48,905 nucleotides of DNA from CAYLJO01 sp964383905 (GCA_964383905.1 CAYLJO010000015.1:1-48905), one strand, 5' to 3'. Shown: positions 1 to 9,677, counted from the stretch's first letter. Numbers and translations are program-made. Notes: generated by a model from the sequence alone, not told the origin.

Positions 1-2
1 TA

Positions 3-1929
3 GTAATATGCATTGCGCGCGCGGAAGCGGCGACCGGCCGGCCCGTATTGCTGAGCAATTCAGCCTCGACGCGGGCCGTCGCGCTCGAATCCGTGACGAT
101 GCGGCCGGAGCCTTTCCCGCTCACCGCCTCGGTTAAGTTCGGCCCTGATATTCGGACACGCATTACCATTTTCGCCATGAATCTGGATTTACTCGCCGGC
201 GAAAGCGCTAACGCTCTCTCGGCGGACGCCGAAGATGCCGCGCATAACCGGTACCCGCTGGCGGTAGAATACGTCGGGCAGGTACCAGGTTTCGAGGGAG
301 TCTACATGATCATCGTCCGTCTCAACGACAATATGGGAGACCTGGGCGATGTGCTCATACGCCTGAATTTGCATGGCGTTGCCAGCAACCGCGTGCGCAT
401 CGGCGTCGGTCATGTGGGCGGCGGCCCGGCCGATGACCTCGGAGCGATTCCGACGCCGGCGCCTCAGACGCCGCCTCCGCCGGCACCTGCGGCGACACCC
501 AATCCATACACGGACCCGGCCTTTGCCACCGCGAGCGACACCGTGCGCTTCCTCGAACAGTCCACCCTCGGTCCGACGCCGGCGCTGATCTCCCATGTGC
601 GAAGCATCGGCTACAGGGCTTTTCTGGACGAACAGTTCGGGGCGACGGATTCAGGCTACCCAGCGCTGCCGCTCTACCCGGTAGATAACAACGCCGGCTG
701 CCCCAACGATCCTAACAACCCTGGTGCTCGCTCCCTTTGCCTGAGGGACAACTATTCGATGTACCCGTTGCAGGTCAGGTTCTACCAGAATGCGTTAATC
801 GGACAGGATCAGTTACGCCAACGTGTGGCTTTCGCCTTGAGCCAAATCCTCGTCACCTCCGGGCGAGGCATTACTCAGCCGAGCTGGATGGCTCCCTACC
901 TGCAAATCCTCGACCGGGAAGCTTTCAGTAATTATCGCCAGATACTCTACGACATCACGCTTAACCCCGCGATGGGTAGATATCTGGACATGGCAGGCAA
1001 CAATAAGTCGAACCCGAACGAGAACTACGCGCGGGAGATTCTGCAGCTGTTTTCCATCGGTCTTGATCAGCTGAACCCGGACGGCACGCCGCAACTGGAC
1101 GCGCAGGGTAACCGCATTCCGACTTACGATCAGTCTACGGCGCCGTACTGCCTGCTAACCAAACATCCGCTCAGGATTTGAACGCCGCCATTGACAATAT
1201 CTTCAACCACCCAAACGTCGGACCGTTCATCGGCAAACAACTCATTCAGCATCTGGTGACCAGCAATCCCAGTCCGGCGTACGTCGGACGTGTCGTCGCC
1301 GTTTTCAACGGCAACCGGGCCAACCCTAACCAGCTTCAGGCAGTCGCCACGGCGATCCTGCTCGACCCGGAAGCCCGTGGTGACGTGAAAACGGATCCTA
1401 ATTACGGGCACCTGCGCGAGCCGGCCCTATATATTGCGAACATCCTTCGCGCTTTCAACGCATCGAGTGACTGCTACCTTAACCCTCTCTCGGCGGCGCT
1501 GGGCCAGGACATGTTTAATTCGCCAACGGTCTTTAATTATTACCAACCGGACTACCAGGTGCCGGGCACAACCATTCTCGGGCCAGAGGTCGAGATTTTA
1601 GATACCGCAACGGCTCTCAGACGTGCCAACCTGGTCAACGGGTTTGTGTATGCAAACCCGGCCATCCCCCCGGCGTAAATACCCCGACCGGTACCACATT
1701 TAATTGGTCCGCGTGGGCCCAAGCGCATGCCCCGACCGGTGACTCGCAACAACTCACGGACGCGCTGAACGCGCTTTTGCTGCACGGCACCATGTCGGCT
1801 TCGGCGCGCAATAGCATCACCCAGGCTGTTTCGAGCGTCCCGACCCCAGACCCCCAATACGTCACGAAGCGCGCTCAAACGGCCGCATACCTTGTCGCGA
1901 CTTCGTCGCAGTACCAGGTGGAGAGATAA
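3..1929 (+). pseudogene. DUF1800 family protein, 5'-truncated by the window and broken internally
   Basis: The frame is open from base 3, so the real start lies outside the window. The N-terminal part is an extracellular-looking domain. A Pro/Ala linker follows at about 420-500, then the DUF1800 helical domain (segments such as RFLEQSTLGPT, NYAREILQLFSIGLDQLNPDG). Near 1125-1142 the reading jumps: the segment after TYDQ that family members carry is missing, and homology resumes one frame over with AVLPANQTSAQDLNAAIDNIF at 1142. I estimate about 70 to 75 residues are lost. A second shift lies in a run of six C at 1666-1671; one more C would restore NTPTGTTFNWSAW up to the TAA at 1927. DUF1800 genes usually sit just upstream of DUF1501 genes, as here, and their function is unknown. 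It is either a true pseudogene or a local assembly artefact. Confidence 0.75.
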
Positions 1930-1934
1930 AAGCA

Positions 1935-3336
1935 ATGGCATCAACACGCAGAGATTTCCTACGTCAATCGGGTTGCGCCCTCAGCGCGGCGGCTCTCGTT
2001 TCCAGCCTTGAGCGCTTCAGTTTAATCAACGCACTGGCCCAGCAGCCGAGTGCCGCGACAGACTACAGGGCGCTGGTCTGTGTCTTTATGTTCGGCGGCA
2101 ACGACGGGAATAACACGGTCATTCCTTATGACAACTATTCGAGCCCCGGCGGGTACGACGCGGTACGAACCCTCTCGGGCCTCGCTATTCCAAAGGCCAG
2201 CCTCTTGCAGATCAAACCAATCAGCCAGGGCGGCGTGACCTTCGGATTTCATCCGAGCATGGTAGAGATGCAGGCCCTTTTTAATCAGCAGCGGCTTGCC
2301 GTGCTCTGTAACGTCGGCACGCTCGTTCAGCCCCTGACACGACCTCAGTATCAATCGGGCACGGGACGCCCCTACCAGCTTTTCTCCCATTCGGACCAGC
2401 AAGCACAGCAACAGACAACAGTCTCAACCGGCCCGTCCCAGGTCGGGTGGGGGGCGGGTGGCCGACCGTTTGAAGGCTGTCAATGGAAACGCTCCCTTGC
2501 CGATGATCGTTTCCATCGCCGGGACGGCCCTCTTCGCCACGGGAAGTAGTACGCGCCAGTTAGCGATTGCGGATGAGCGGACGAATCTCAGCCAGGTGCT
2601 CGTACTCAGCGGGTACGATACTTCGGTGGCGGCGGCTACGCGAAGGGCGGCCTTCGATCAGTTACGCGGGCTGGACAATGATTTCACGCTGGTGAAGGCC
2701 ACCAGCGACACCACTTCGCAGGCGCTTCAGACCAGTCAGGCGCTGGGCGCTAATCCGATACTCTCGACCCTTTTCCTGCAAACATCTCTCGGCTACCAGC
2801 TCCAGCAGGTCGCCAGGCTGATCAGCTTGCGCTCGACGCTCGGTGCCAGCCGGCAAATCTTCTTCTGCGCTCTCGGCGGCTTCGATACGCACAATAACCA
2901 GACGAGCGCCAATCTGTTGGGCGGGCAGGGCAACCTGCTTAAGCAAGTGAGCCAGGCGATGGATGCGTTCTATGCCGCCACCGTCGAGCTCGGCGTCGCT
3001 TCGCAGGTCACCACGTTCACCCTCTCCGACTTTGGCCGGACCTTCCAACCCGGCGGGTCGGGTGTCGCGCAGGTGGGGTCGGATCATGGTTGGGGCAACC
3101 ATCAGCTCATCATGGGCGGCGCGGTAAAAGGGGGCGACTTTTACGGCACGTACCCCACGCTGGCGCTTGGTGGGCCGGACGACACCGACACCAGAGGACG
3201 CTGGATACCGACGACCTCCGTCGATCAGTATGCTGCCACGCTCGCCTCCTGGTACGGCCTCTCCGGCGCGGACGTCCCCACGGTCTTCCCCTTCCTCGGG
3301 CGCTTCGCGACAGCAAATCTCGGATTCCTGATGTGA
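1935..3336 (+). pseudogene. DUF1501 family Tat-exported protein, single frameshift
   Basis: It starts at ATG 1935, five bases after the DUF1800 stop. The N-terminus has a twin-arginine signal (STRRDFLRQSG followed by a hydrophobic stretch), so the product would be exported folded. DUF1501 features are clear: the FMFGGNDGNNTVIPYDNY block, the FGFHPSM block, FALGGFDTH-like FFCALGGFDTHNNQ, LSDFGRTF, and the C-terminal GSDHGWGNHQLIMGG. The frame shifts at a run of six G (2449-2454): before it the protein reads TGPSQVGWG, after it RVADRLKAVNGNAPLP in another frame. Removing one G or adding two restores one protein of roughly 467 residues. The family resembles alkaline-phosphatase-fold sulfatases and is usually paired with DUF1800. 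The homopolymer position makes a sequencing error plausible. Confidence 0.8.
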
Positions 3337-3375
3337 GATAAGACGCTGATACGGAAGAGGGATCGGGCAAAATTA

Positions 3376-5034
3376 ATGATCACCGCCGTCTTTATCGCCG
3401 GGTTCGTCGCGTCTTTATTCATCGATCATGGCGTTACCAGAATAGCTCATGCCTATTCTTCAGGGCCACCGGCCGGTTTTACCGTCGCGCCCGGCGAATT
3501 TACCTGCGCGGAATGCCACACCGCGCAGGTTGTCGGGCTGGGGAAATTTACCATCACTGCGCCGCAGACGTACGTGCCGGGTCAGACCTACCAGATAACC
3601 GTCACCCACACTAACAGCGACCCGACGCGCAAGCGTTGGGGCTTCGAGCTCACGGCGCTGGCGGACGATAATTCGAAAGCAGGAAACCTCCAAAGCCTGA
3701 ATGGCTTGACGCAGGTTCTCGACAATCAGGGGCCGGGCAACAGCCGCCAGTACATCGAGCACACATCAGCCGGAACTTTCTTCGGTCAAACGGGGGGCGC
3801 GAGCTGGACTTTCAACTGGACGGCGCCGCCCACAGAGGTCGGGCAAATCACTTTCTTTGCCGCAGGAAATCAGGCCAACGGCGACAGCCTCTCCTCAGGA
3901 GACTACATTTATTCGACATTCGTCGCGGCGAGACCGGCCGCGTCCGGCAGCCTTCAATTCAGCGCATCAAGCTATAGCGTTAATAAGAGTGGAGGCGGCG
4001 CGCCGATCACGGTGACGCGCCTGGGCGATACATCCGGCGCGGTGGCGGTCGATTATGCGACCGGCAATGGCACAGCTAGTGATAGCCGGGACTACACCCC
4101 CGCCTTTGGAACTCTTAGCTTTGCCGCCGGGGAAGCCAGCAAGACATTCAATGTGCTGATTATCGATAATGCTTATGTTGAGGGCACTGAGACCGTCAAT
4201 CTCACCTTGAGCAACCCGGTGGGCGGGGCCGTGCTGGCTAATCCAAGCACTGCAGCTCTGACCATCATTGACAACAACACCACGCCGCCAACGACTAACC
4301 CGCTGGATCAGGCGCAGTTCTTCGTGCGCCAGCACTACCTGGATTTCCTCAGTCGCGATCCGGACGCGGGCGGTTTCGCCTACTGGACCAATCAGATCGC
4401 GCAATGCGGCACGGACGCCTCATGTCTTCGCTCCGGTCGTGTCGCCGTCTCGGCCGCTTTCTTCACTTCGACGGAGTTTCAGGACAGCGGCTATTTTGTC
4501 TATCGCTTTTACAAAGCCGGCTACGGCCGCAAGCCGACCTACCTTGAGTTTATACCGGACCGCAGCCGTGTCGTCGGCGGGCCTGACCTGGAAGCAAGCA
4601 AACAGGCGTATGCGAGCGGGTTTGTGACACGCCCCGCTTTCACCGCACAGTACCCTGCTTCCATCACGGCGGAGCAGTACGTGGATTCGCTGAACGGCAA
4701 CACGGGAGGCTCGCTGACGCCAACGGAGCACGACGCACTGGTCAGCGGTTTGAAGAGCGGGGCGGAGACGCGCGCAACCGTCCTGCGCAAAGTGGCGGAC
4801 AACGCCGTGTTCCGGCAGCGGGAGTTCAACGCCGCATTCGTGTTGATGCAATACTTCGGCTATTTGCGCCGTGAGCCCGATCAGGACGGTTACAACTTCT
4901 GGTTAAGCGTCTTGAACGACCGGGACCCGAACAACTTCAAAGGGATGGTCTGCGCGTTTATCACATCGGCGGAATACCAGTTGCGGTTCAGCCCCATCGT
5001 CCCACATAGCAATACCGACTGTGGCATGCGCTGA
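3376..5034 (+). CDS. Secreted protein with CxxCH motif, reeler-like domain, Calx-beta and DUF4214
   Basis: The product has 552 residues. A hydrophobic N-terminus (residues 2-17) is a signal peptide or anchor. The mature start resembles the 'choice-of-anchor' reeler-like proteins: HAYSSGPPAGFTVAPGEFTC with a CAECH heme-binding-type motif at residues 44-48, followed by a beta-rich domain to about 185. Residues about 190-300 are a Calx-beta domain (VDYATGNGTA, GTLSFAAGEASKTF, EGTETVNLTLSNP). Residues about 312-545 are a DUF4214 region (FVRQHYLDFLSRDPDAGGFAYW and later YFGYLRREPDQDGYNFWL). It follows the DUF1800/DUF1501 pair by 39 bases and may be co-transcribed. Function is unknown; the modules point to extracellular adhesion or matrix, and a single CxxCH suggests c-type heme or just a metal site. 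Confidence 0.8.
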   Translation: MITAVFIAGFVASLFIDHGVTRIAHAYSSGPPAGFTVAPGEFTCAECHTAQVVGLGKFTITAPQTYVPGQTYQITVTHTNSDPTRKRWGFELTALADDNSKAGNLQSLNGLTQVLDNQGPGNSRQYIEHTSAGTFFGQTGGASWTFNWTAPPTEVGQITFFAAGNQANGDSLSSGDYIYSTFVAARPAASGSLQFSASSYSVNKSGGGAPITVTRLGDTSGAVAVDYATGNGTASDSRDYTPAFGTLSFAAGEASKTFNVLIIDNAYVEGTETVNLTLSNPVGGAVLANPSTAALTIIDNNTTPPTTNPLDQAQFFVRQHYLDFLSRDPDAGGFAYWTNQIAQCGTDASCLRSGRVAVSAAFFTSTEFQDSGYFVYRFYKAGYGRKPTYLEFIPDRSRVVGGPDLEASKQAYASGFVTRPAFTAQYPASITAEQYVDSLNGNTGGSLTPTEHDALVSGLKSGAETRATVLRKVADNAVFRQREFNAAFVLMQYFGYLRREPDQDGYNFWLSVLNDRDPNNFKGMVCAFITSAEYQLRFSPIVPHSNTDCGMR

Positions 5035-5085
5035 GCATGGCGGACCAATACTGCAATTTTCTCATCGCCGCAAAGAAAAAATTTG

Positions 5086-5108
5086 AACCGCAGAGGACGC
5101 AGAGGAAA
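5086..5108 (+). repeat. Dispersed short repeat, copy 1 (ACCGCAGAGGACGCAGAG type)
   Basis: An intergenic copy of a short motif, ACCGCAGAGGACGCAGAG, followed by related purine-rich words (AGAGGCAGAGAG near 5198, ACGCAGATGC near 5223). A near-identical copy lies at 26731. It sits between two convergent genes (5034 stop and the M1 peptidase stop at 5239). Nothing else is visible in 5035-5238. Confidence 0.5.
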
Positions 5109-5238
5109 AACAGGGGAAACAAAGGACGAACAACAGAGGCCCGACAGGGGCCACATCTGGCGAGGAAAACTAGCAGCCGTGCCTGTGCTGGACAGAAGAG
5201 GCAGAGAGAGAAATATCGTCGCACGCAGATGCAAACCG

Positions 5239-6930
5239 CTATAACGTTACTCTATGTGGCGCTCGCACGACCATTTCCTTCAGGATCATCTCATCCGGAT
5301 CAATACGCACACCGGTAGGGCGGTTTGCGAGTGGGATGCTCATCGTGGAGTCTCTGCCTGTTGGTTTAATCGTGATGCGCCGCCCGTCCGTAGCCGTGAC
5401 CACCTCCGCCGGGAGCGGGGTGAGGAAGGGTTCGCCGTCCTGAAGCTGCCGGACTCTAACCACGAGTTCTCCGCCGGCTGCTTTCGCCCTTCGCCAGGCC
5501 CATGAGACTTCATAGCGCGGGTGCCCGCTCGCGTAAACCCAGCGCGCGAAGAACTCGCGTAGGTCCATCCCCGAACTCTTTTCCAGCGCCGCACGCAAAT
5601 CCTCACTCGTCGCCGTCGAGCCGCGGTGCGCGCTGTAATAATCGCGTATGCCGCGGAAGAACGCATCGTCGCCCATCTCACCGCGCAGCATGTGCAAGAC
5701 CCATGCGCCTTTCTCGTAGTTGTTCGGGTTGAGCAGCTTGAACAGGTCTTGGGTATCGCGGTCATGAATCGGCGCGCGCCGCTCATGCTCATACCTGAAA
5801 TAAGTTTCCGCGGCGCGCTTCATGTAGTCACGAAAGGCGCGCCCGCCCTCGAAGCGTTCGATGAAGAGCCCGGCGAAATAGGTGGCGAAGCCTTCGCTCA
5901 GCCAGAGGTCGGCCCACGTGCGCTCCGTGACCGAGTCGCCGAACCACTGGTGGGCAATCTCGTGCGCCACCACGACTTCGATTCTCTCGGGAATATTGAA
6001 CCGGCGGCTTAAATGTTGCGGCTCCTCACGGCCGTCAAAAAGATCGTTCGGAAAAACTATGGCGCTTGAATTTTCCATGCCGCCGAAGCGCGTGGCGCCG
6101 ACGATCAGCGCCAGCTTCTCGTAAGGGTAGGGCGCCACCATCTCGCTGAAAAGCGAGACGGCCGCCGCGGCCGGGGTGAAACCGCGAACGGCATAACCGC
6201 GGTCGGATTGCGGGACATAGTAAAAGAGAGGGGTGGCGGCCGGCGTCGCCGGTTCCAGTCGCGCGCCTTCGCCGACGGCGATCACCATGCAGTACGGCGG
6301 GATGGGTGCGCTCTCCGTGTAGACCCACGTACGCGTCGTGTCAGGGTTGGGGCGCGTCGTCTCGAGCTGCCCGTTGGCAACGACAAGGTCACGCGCGGGT
6401 GCCGTCACGGTAAATCGCACGGTGGCCTTGGCCGACGGGTGGTCAAGACACGGTATCCAGTGGTGAACCCGGTCGGGCCAGTTGTCGCCCGTCACGGATG
6501 GCTTCCCATCTTTATCCGGCAGTAGTGACAATCCGTCTTGCGGCCGTCCATGATAGGCAACCGCAACGCTCAATCGCTCCCCCCTTTTCGCTGCTCGCGC
6601 GAGCGAGATGCTGAGCGTGCCGGGGCGCTGCTCGTAGCGCGCGGGCGCTCCGCCCACCGTGACGGAATCCACCGGCAGCTGGCCGAAATCAAGATCGAGT
6701 GCGGCAAGAGGTTCTTTGAGCACGAGGGCGGTGATCTCCGTGCGTGCGGCTGTGATACCGGTCAGTTGGTTGTTGAGTGTGAGAGTGACGTCGTAGTTAA
6801 GGGGCCGCCACGCGTCAACCCCGTGCTCGGGCCGCTCGGCCTGCGCCGGCATGAGTGTGGATAGCAGGAGAATTGTGAGCAGCAGCAAGCGGGATAAAAC
6901 AAGCGCCCCGCCGTATGTTCGGTTTGGCAT
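5239..6930 (-). CDS. M1 family metallopeptidase (aminopeptidase N-like), exported
   Basis: Zinc aminopeptidase of the gluzincin M1 family, which trims N-terminal residues from peptides. With ATG at 6930 it has 563 residues. I prefer this start to the in-frame TTG at 6960 because AAGAGG lies just upstream and the leader then begins directly with a signal peptide (hydrophobic LLLLTILLLSTLMPAQA). The exopeptidase motif GGMEN is at about residues 283-287, the zinc motif HEIAH at about 323-327, and the third ligand Glu in SEGFA at about 346. The catalytic N-domain beta-sandwich precedes this. The protein is shorter than full aminopeptidase N and lacks a long C-terminal helical domain, as many bacterial secreted M1 enzymes do. 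It lies 30 bases downstream of a small gene on the same strand and is probably co-transcribed with it. Confidence 0.92.
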   Translation of the reverse strand: MPNRTYGGALVLSRLLLLTILLLSTLMPAQAERPEHGVDAWRPLNYDVTLTLNNQLTGITAARTEITALVLKEPLAALDLDFGQLPVDSVTVGGAPARYEQRPGTLSISLARAAKRGERLSVAVAYHGRPQDGLSLLPDKDGKPSVTGDNWPDRVHHWIPCLDHPSAKATVRFTVTAPARDLVVANGQLETTRPNPDTTRTWVYTESAPIPPYCMVIAVGEGARLEPATPAATPLFYYVPQSDRGYAVRGFTPAAAAVSLFSEMVAPYPYEKLALIVGATRFGGMENSSAIVFPNDLFDGREEPQHLSRRFNIPERIEVVVAHEIAHQWFGDSVTERTWADLWLSEGFATYFAGLFIERFEGGRAFRDYMKRAAETYFRYEHERRAPIHDRDTQDLFKLLNPNNYEKGAWVLHMLRGEMGDDAFFRGIRDYYSAHRGSTATSEDLRAALEKSSGMDLREFFARWVYASGHPRYEVSWAWRRAKAAGGELVVRVRQLQDGEPFLTPLPAEVVTATDGRRITIKPTGRDSTMSIPLANRPTGVRIDPDEMILKEMVVRAPHRVTL

Positions 6931-6960
6931 CCAAAACCTCTTGTTGCGCGGTGAACACAA

Positions 6961-7317
6961 TCAGCGAAGCCCGAGCATGAGCAGGGCGGAGCGATCCGAA
7001 ACAGCGCCGCCCTTCTCAACCCACTCGCGATAGCCCGCAAGCTCGCCTGGTGTGACGGGCCGGTTGCCCAACCGTGCGGCGGGCGTCCTCTCAAAAGCAC
7101 GGTCTGTGAGCGCCATGTGCGCCAAGCGGACGTGCAGATTGTCCGGCCGGGCAAGCGCCGCTTCGGCGGTTTCCACGTCGGGAAATAATTCCTCGTAAGC
7201 GAGCAGGTGCCAGACAGCATCACCATTCGACCGCTCGACGGCCAGTACACGCAGCAGGCCGAAGCCGCTTTCCAGCTGAAATATCAGATCATCGCCCGGT
7301 TCGAATGATTGCGCCAC
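6961..7317 (-). CDS. Hypothetical protein, 118 residues
   Basis: A soluble acidic protein without signal peptide or membrane segment. It begins MAQSFEPGDDLIFQLESGFGLLRVLAV, which looks like a small beta-barrel opening, and continues into a helical region ending with a TPGELAGYREWVEKGGA helix. ATG at 7317 is preceded by AAGGCAGGAA as ribosome binding site. It ends 30 bases before the M1 peptidase start, so the two probably form an operon. I do not recognise the family. Confidence 0.7.
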   Translation of the reverse strand: MAQSFEPGDDLIFQLESGFGLLRVLAVERSNGDAVWHLLAYEELFPDVETAEAALARPDNLHVRLAHMALTDRAFERTPAARLGNRPVTPGELAGYREWVEKGGAVSDRSALLMLGLR

Positions 7318-7420
7318 AAATTCCTGCCTTTAAATATTGGGTGAAAAGAAGCGCCGGCCACCTCCAAGCTTAACATAACCACGGTCTCGAGTTGGATACC
7401 GGATCAATATTGGCTTGCTT

Positions 7421-7500
7421 CACAGCCCCAGAGGGGTGAGATGTTTATAGAATTCGTGTAAGACAAGATGCAAAGCTCCGTTAGGAGCGGCATGTCAGAT
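7421..7500. repeat. Two hairpin-forming repeat units (palindromic REP-like)
   Basis: Two similar units lie 43 bases apart. Unit 1 is CACAGCCCCAGAGGGGTGAG then ATGTTTATAG; unit 2 is CAAAGCTCCGTTAGGAGCGG then CATGT. Each has a four-base stem (CCCC/GGGG, CTCC/GGAG) with a short loop, followed by an ATGT word. The stem bases differ between units but remain complementary, which points to selection on the hairpin. It occupies the 310-base gap between divergent genes (7318-7628); nothing else is recognisable there. Confidence 0.5.
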
Positions 7501-7628
7501 GTTGGCGATAAGATCCAAGCGGCGCATGACATGTTGCTCCTTTGGACGACCGGCTCTGCGACGCAAAACGGTCTGGAAAGATTTGACAGGGGCTAGTAGT
7601 ATTGGCAGTTAATCGACCGGGGTGAGCG

Positions 7629-8186
7629 ATGAGCTATTTCGATCCCAGCAAAGACTACTACTCGATCCTGGGCGCGAAACGGGACGCGACGCAGGGTGAG
7701 ATTGAACGCCTCTACAAGCGCCTCGCCGTCCGCCACCATCCTGATCGCGGCGGCAGCGAAGAGGAGATGAAGACTCTTAACGAGGCCTACCGCGTGCTTA
7801 GAGAGGAGGCGACCCGTCGCGCTTATGACGCCGAGCCTCGTCAGCCGGTGGATATGGCGGGCGTTCCGCCTTTCGCTTCCCCTTCGGCGGAGGCCGATAT
7901 GATCTACGGTAAATGCGCCGGCGCCGCGCTATGCCTCGGCGTCGGCCTGGTGCTCCTCCTGCTGGTCCGTTTCCAATGGATGTGGTTCCTCTGGCCGCTG
8001 GCGATTCTCGCCGCCTTCGTGATGCTCTTTGGCGTGCTGATGGCGCACGCCGCGATGCGCTCGATACGAGAGTCGCTCTCGCCCACTCACCCTGCGCATA
8101 ATTATCGAATGGTGCAGGAAGCGGTCTTCTGGTCTGCCGTATGCGGCGGCGGCTACGGTGTCTATCTCGTCCTCAGCATAGTGTGA
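7629..8186 (+). CDS. J-domain protein with C-terminal membrane segments
   Basis: Residues about 8-66 are a DnaJ J-domain: DYYSILGAKRDATQGEI, the HPD motif in RHHPDRGG, and the helix ending LREEATRRAYD. The domain stimulates DnaK-type Hsp70 ATPase. After a short linker come two adjacent hydrophobic segments (ALCLGVGLVLLLLV and WFLWPLAILAAFVMLFGVLMA) and a third at the C-terminus (AVCGGGYGVYLVLSIV), so the protein is membrane-anchored with the J-domain likely cytosolic. There is no G/F region or zinc-finger, so it is not DnaJ itself. ATG 7629 follows GGGGTGAG. The next gene starts 24 bases downstream. Confidence 0.85.
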   Translation: MSYFDPSKDYYSILGAKRDATQGEIERLYKRLAVRHHPDRGGSEEEMKTLNEAYRVLREEATRRAYDAEPRQPVDMAGVPPFASPSAEADMIYGKCAGAALCLGVGLVLLLLVRFQWMWFLWPLAILAAFVMLFGVLMAHAAMRSIRESLSPTHPAHNYRMVQEAVFWSAVCGGGYGVYLVLSIV

Positions 8187-8210
8187 AGGAAAGAGCGGCG
8201 GGGGCGCGCG

Positions 8211-8597
8211 ATGAAGTTGACGGGACTCGACCTGCTTCTCCTGGAAGTCAATAACCTGCCGGAATCTGTCTCGTTCTATCACGGACAGCTCGGCCTCGAG
8301 CTGGAGAAAAGCGACCCCGACTCGGAGCCGCCGATGGCGACCTTGCGCGCCGGCCGGCTCAAGATTACGCTGGTCGAACAATTGGAAACAATGCTGAGAC
8401 GCGGGCGCGGCGTCCACTTCTTTCTCGGGGTCACGGACGTTGACAAGTATTACGCCCAACTGAAAGAGCGTGGTGTTGAGGTCAAGCCCCCGGTTGATGA
8501 AGGCTGGGGCGGACGCTTTATCACCCTGCAAGACCCGGATAAGTACAGGCTCTTTTTCGTAACCTGGGCGAACGATGAACGCGCGAATCCGGACTAG
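8211..8597 (+). CDS. VOC (glyoxalase/bleomycin-resistance fold) protein
   Basis: 128 residues with the two beta-alpha-beta-beta-beta units of the vicinal-oxygen-chelate fold: LDLLLLEVNNLPESVSFYHGQLGLEL in the first half, VHFFLGVTDVDKYYAQLKERGVEV and FITLQDPDKYRLFFV in the second. A metal-ligand Glu is expected near the end of each half, but the last strand here reads DKYRLFF without the usual Glu at the canonical spot, so catalytic ability is uncertain. Substrate cannot be predicted. It follows the J-domain gene by 24 bases on the same strand. Confidence 0.8.
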   Translation: MKLTGLDLLLLEVNNLPESVSFYHGQLGLELEKSDPDSEPPMATLRAGRLKITLVEQLETMLRRGRGVHFFLGVTDVDKYYAQLKERGVEVKPPVDEGWGGRFITLQDPDKYRLFFVTWANDERANPD

Positions 8598-8705
8598 CTT
8601 GCTGCCGTCTGCAGCATCTGGGTAAAAGCGTCCCTTTAATAATGCTGTTAGACTTCCTCGGTGTAAGAGCCTTTTTCGATTGCTTTGCTAATACTTTTGC
8701 AGGGT

Positions 8706-9356
8706 CTAAACTTTCTGTGCCAGCACAGCGGTCTTGGTCCACCCGATCGGATGCAGCGGCGGAAAGCGGTAGTGCTTGACGACGCGAAAGTAGCGGTTAG
8801 TATTTTTCACAACCTCCTGTGGCGGGTGAGTTTTGAATTTGAACAGCACTTCCAGCAACCGACTCACGGGTGACGGCCTGACCGGAAGATGCAGCAGGTA
8901 ACCACCGGGCACCAGCACGCGCGCCAGTTCGCTGAAACCGTCCTGTAATGGCACATACTCCAGGGCCCCACTCGTTACCACAAGCTCGAATGAATTATCG
9001 CCGAAAGGGAGCGCCAGAACGTTGCCCTGGGCGAACCAGACTGCTGAGGAGCGTGCGCCGCTTTCAGCGACGGCTCGCCGGGCCTCCTCAATCGAGGAAG
9101 CGGAGAGATCAAGCGCCGTGATCTTTACCGGAACGGCGAGTGCTTTGAGCAGAGCCAGTGTGAGAAGGCCCGTGCCGCACCCGGCATCAAGAACCTTTGC
9201 GCCGGGCGAGAGGGGCAGCGGATGGTCGCGCAGGTATTGATCCAGCGACCGACCGTAGCCGTTGAATTTAAACGTGATGCTGTAGAGGCTCGCGATACGG
9301 TCGTAAAGCGACCCCGCCGTTGCTTCTGCTCCGGCGACCGGCACTGCGTTCTCCAT
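8706..9356 (-). CDS. Class I SAM-dependent methyltransferase
   Basis: 216 residues, Methyltransf_11/25 type. Motif I is VLDAGCGTGLLTLALL at about residues 55-70; the acidic loop LDLSASSIEEA follows; motif II region is NVLALPFGDNSFELVVTSGALEYV; motif III is ELARVLVPGGYLLHL. The substrate is unknown; the overall shape (UbiE-like) fits a small-molecule or lipid methylase. It is convergent with the VOC gene (108 bases between stops) and has its own upstream region. Confidence 0.85.
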   Translation of the reverse strand: MENAVPVAGAEATAGSLYDRIASLYSITFKFNGYGRSLDQYLRDHPLPLSPGAKVLDAGCGTGLLTLALLKALAVPVKITALDLSASSIEEARRAVAESGARSSAVWFAQGNVLALPFGDNSFELVVTSGALEYVPLQDGFSELARVLVPGGYLLHLPVRPSPVSRLLEVLFKFKTHPPQEVVKNTNRYFRVVKHYRFPPLHPIGWTKTAVLAQKV

Positions 9357-9439
9357 TATTCGCTGCTCGTAATCCTTTCACCCCGGTAAATCGCTGATGA
9401 CCGGGAATTAAGCCCTATCGAGCCGTTCCGTACGAAGTA

Positions 9440-9637
9440 ATGTCCTGGAGGATTCCTACTTATACCATAGAAGAATTACTGACAGTATGGCCTTTATCCA
9501 AAAAAATCGTTACAAAAACTTTGGTCTACTCTGGCGGTAAATTAGCGAAATCCGGGGCCATGCGGCTGATGGGCCTTTTTGGCCTGGCGGATAACCCCCC
9601 TGCTGGCGCAAGAAAGAGCCGCCGCGTTCGTTCATAA
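9440..9637 (+). CDS. Possible small ORF, 65 residues (weak)
   Basis: It lies in the 320-base divergent region between the methyltransferase start (9356) and the secreted protein at 9678. The translation MSWRIPTYTIEELLTVWPLS... is mildly hydrophobic with a basic tail. There is no convincing ribosome binding site before ATG 9440. It could equally be leader DNA for the downstream gene. Nothing else is seen in this gap. Confidence 0.2.
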   Translation: MSWRIPTYTIEELLTVWPLSKKIVTKTLVYSGGKLAKSGAMRLMGLFGLADNPPAGARKSRRVRS

Positions 9638-9677
9638 GGCGTGGAGAAGCCATTTCCCACAAAAGGAGAGTCGAGAG

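Noticed and set aside
7421..7500. Possible CRISPR repeat
   Set aside because: Only two short, non-identical hairpin units and no spacers of constant length or cas genes; better read as REP-like.
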